This document shows positions 5,480-5,662 of a stretch of DNA of 5,662 nucleotides, piece by piece. The notes beneath the pieces are model-generated. The model saw nothing but the letters and a program-made list of their open reading frames with translations, made no database searches and was not told the origin of the DNA. The stretch's first letter is position 1; the number at the start of each line of letters is the position of its first letter. Made by a program: the position numbers and the translations under genes. Source of the stretch: Bog-793 sp050014835 (GTDB lineage: Bacteria > Actinomycetota > Acidimicrobiia > Acidimicrobiales > Bog-793); assembly GCA_050014835.1 (NCBI GenBank), contig JBEKCO010000074.1, positions 1 to 5,662 of the forward strand, read 5' to 3'.

Positions 5480-5509
5480 CCCGCCAGGCCGTCGCTGGCG
5501 TCGGGCGGG
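5480..5509 (+). other. Hairpin with two competing stems upstream of the last gene
   Basis: CCCGCC (5480-5485) can pair with GGCGGG (5504-5509), while the overlapping CGCCAG (5482-5487) can pair with CTGGCG (5495-5500) around a seven-base loop. The two stems exclude one another. It lies about 45 bases before the candidate promoter of the last gene, so if transcribed rightward it could end read-through from phoR. No T-run follows. Confidence 0.3.
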
Positions 5510-5551
5510 TTCGGTCACAAGGGTCGCTGCCACGATCCACTAAAGAGGTTT

Positions 5552-5560
5552 TGGTAATAC
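5552..5560 (+). promoter_or_regulatory. Possible extended -10 promoter of the last gene
   Basis: TGGTAATAC carries TG one base before TAATAC, an extended -10 arrangement, within a locally AT-richer stretch (about 5540-5570) that stands out in this GC-rich window. It would start transcription near 5567, giving a leader of about 29 bases before the ATG at 5596. No -35 hexamer is recognisable at the usual distance. Confidence 0.3.
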
Positions 5561-5562
5561 CC

Positions 5563-5580
5563 TGACATCCGTGGTAGTCA
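5563..5580. promoter_or_regulatory. Operator-like imperfect palindrome before the last gene
   Basis: TGACATCC (5563-5570) and GGTAGTCA (5573-5580) face each other across a two-base centre, with six of eight pairs complementary (TGAC..CC against GG..GTCA). It covers the predicted transcription start and ends just before the Shine-Dalgarno, where a repressor would block expression. The binding protein is unknown. Confidence 0.3.
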
Positions 5581-5581
5581 T

Positions 5582-5586
5582 GGGAG
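5582..5586 (+). promoter_or_regulatory. Ribosome binding site of the last gene
   Basis: GGGAG lies nine bases before the ATG at 5596, and an in-frame TAG at 5575 excludes any start further upstream. This is the main evidence that a real gene begins here. Confidence 0.6.
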
Positions 5587-5595
5587 ACTCTCTCT

Positions 5596-5662
5596 ATGGC
5601 GCCAGCTCCTCGTTCGACCGCTGAATCCGCACCGAGACGCGTCGCTCCGCGTCGCGACTTCG
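5596..5662 (+). CDS. Start of an unidentified gene, cut by the right window edge
   Basis: Only 22 codons are visible, beginning MAPAPRSTAESAPRR. The segment is rich in Ala, Pro and Arg, with no hydrophobic stretch so far, so there is no sign of a signal peptide or membrane helix in these residues. It may be a disordered basic leader to a later domain. The start is supported by GGGAG at nine bases, an in-frame upstream stop, and a preceding AT-richer promoter-like stretch. It points the same way as phoPR but sits 319 bases away with several hairpins between, so it is probably a separate transcription unit. I do not recognise the product. Confidence 0.55.
   Translation, partial: MAPAPRSTAESAPRRVAPRRDF

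Noticed and set aside
5354..5557. A 67-codon plus-strand open frame in the last gap, with GGGAG nine bases before its GTG
   Set aside because: The ribosome binding site is fair, but third-position GC looks lower than in the neighbours, no motif is recognisable, and it runs through the hairpins into the promoter-like region of the next gene. Conservation of the reading frame in relatives would revive it.
5580..5624. A 14-codon frame starting at ATG 5580 and overlapping the start of the last gene, a possible upstream regulatory peptide
   Set aside because: It has no Shine-Dalgarno of its own, and its start lies inside the palindrome; probably chance.

Overview
The window is about two-thirds G+C with strongly GC-biased codon use. 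It carries the gene order ssb - rpsR - rplI - dnaB, which is typical of Actinomycetota chromosomes. The two-component pair that follows resembles mycobacterial PhoP/PhoR in remembered motifs. A high-GC actinobacterium is well supported. A deep lineage such as Acidimicrobiia is only a guess. No mobile element, CRISPR array, tRNA or rRNA gene was seen.

Region 1 (1-1345) is a tightly packed replication/ribosome operon. ssb is cut by the left window edge. Its stop overlaps the rpsR start by one base, and the rpsR stop overlaps the rplI start by four. Both downstream starts have good Shine-Dalgarno sequences. Ribosomal protein bS18 is the zinc-ligand (four-ligand) form and has an unusual tail of about 65 residues: an Arg/Gly-rich stretch followed by a strongly acidic stretch.

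Region 2 (1346-2953) is a 234-base gap followed by dnaB, the replicative helicase, which is intact and intein-free. The gap holds a small hairpin, a possible -10 element, and a degenerate direct repeat with units 32 bases apart.

Region 3 (2954-5276) is a PhoP/PhoR-like response regulator and sensor kinase pair. The 72-base gap before the regulator contains the most informative non-coding signal in the window: four 7-base units (consensus NYACAGS, degenerate in the fourth) at an exact 11-base period. This matches the architecture of the mycobacterial PhoP box (TCACAGC, 4-base spacer, TCACAGC). It is followed by a -10-like CATGAT placed so that transcription would begin at the GTG at 3026. This suggests an autoregulated, leaderless phoP whose start lies later than the first available start codons.

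Region 4 (5277-5595) is a 319-base gap with several inverted repeats and a perfect 12-base palindrome. Next to the following gene it has a possible promoter, an imperfect operator-like palindrome and a good Shine-Dalgarno. The new gene starts at 5596, runs off the right edge, and cannot be identified from its 22 visible codons.

In working terms, ssb and dnaB supply replication-fork proteins, rpsR and rplI supply ribosomal proteins, and the PhoPR-like pair is an envelope or environment sensing unit that probably controls its own transcription.
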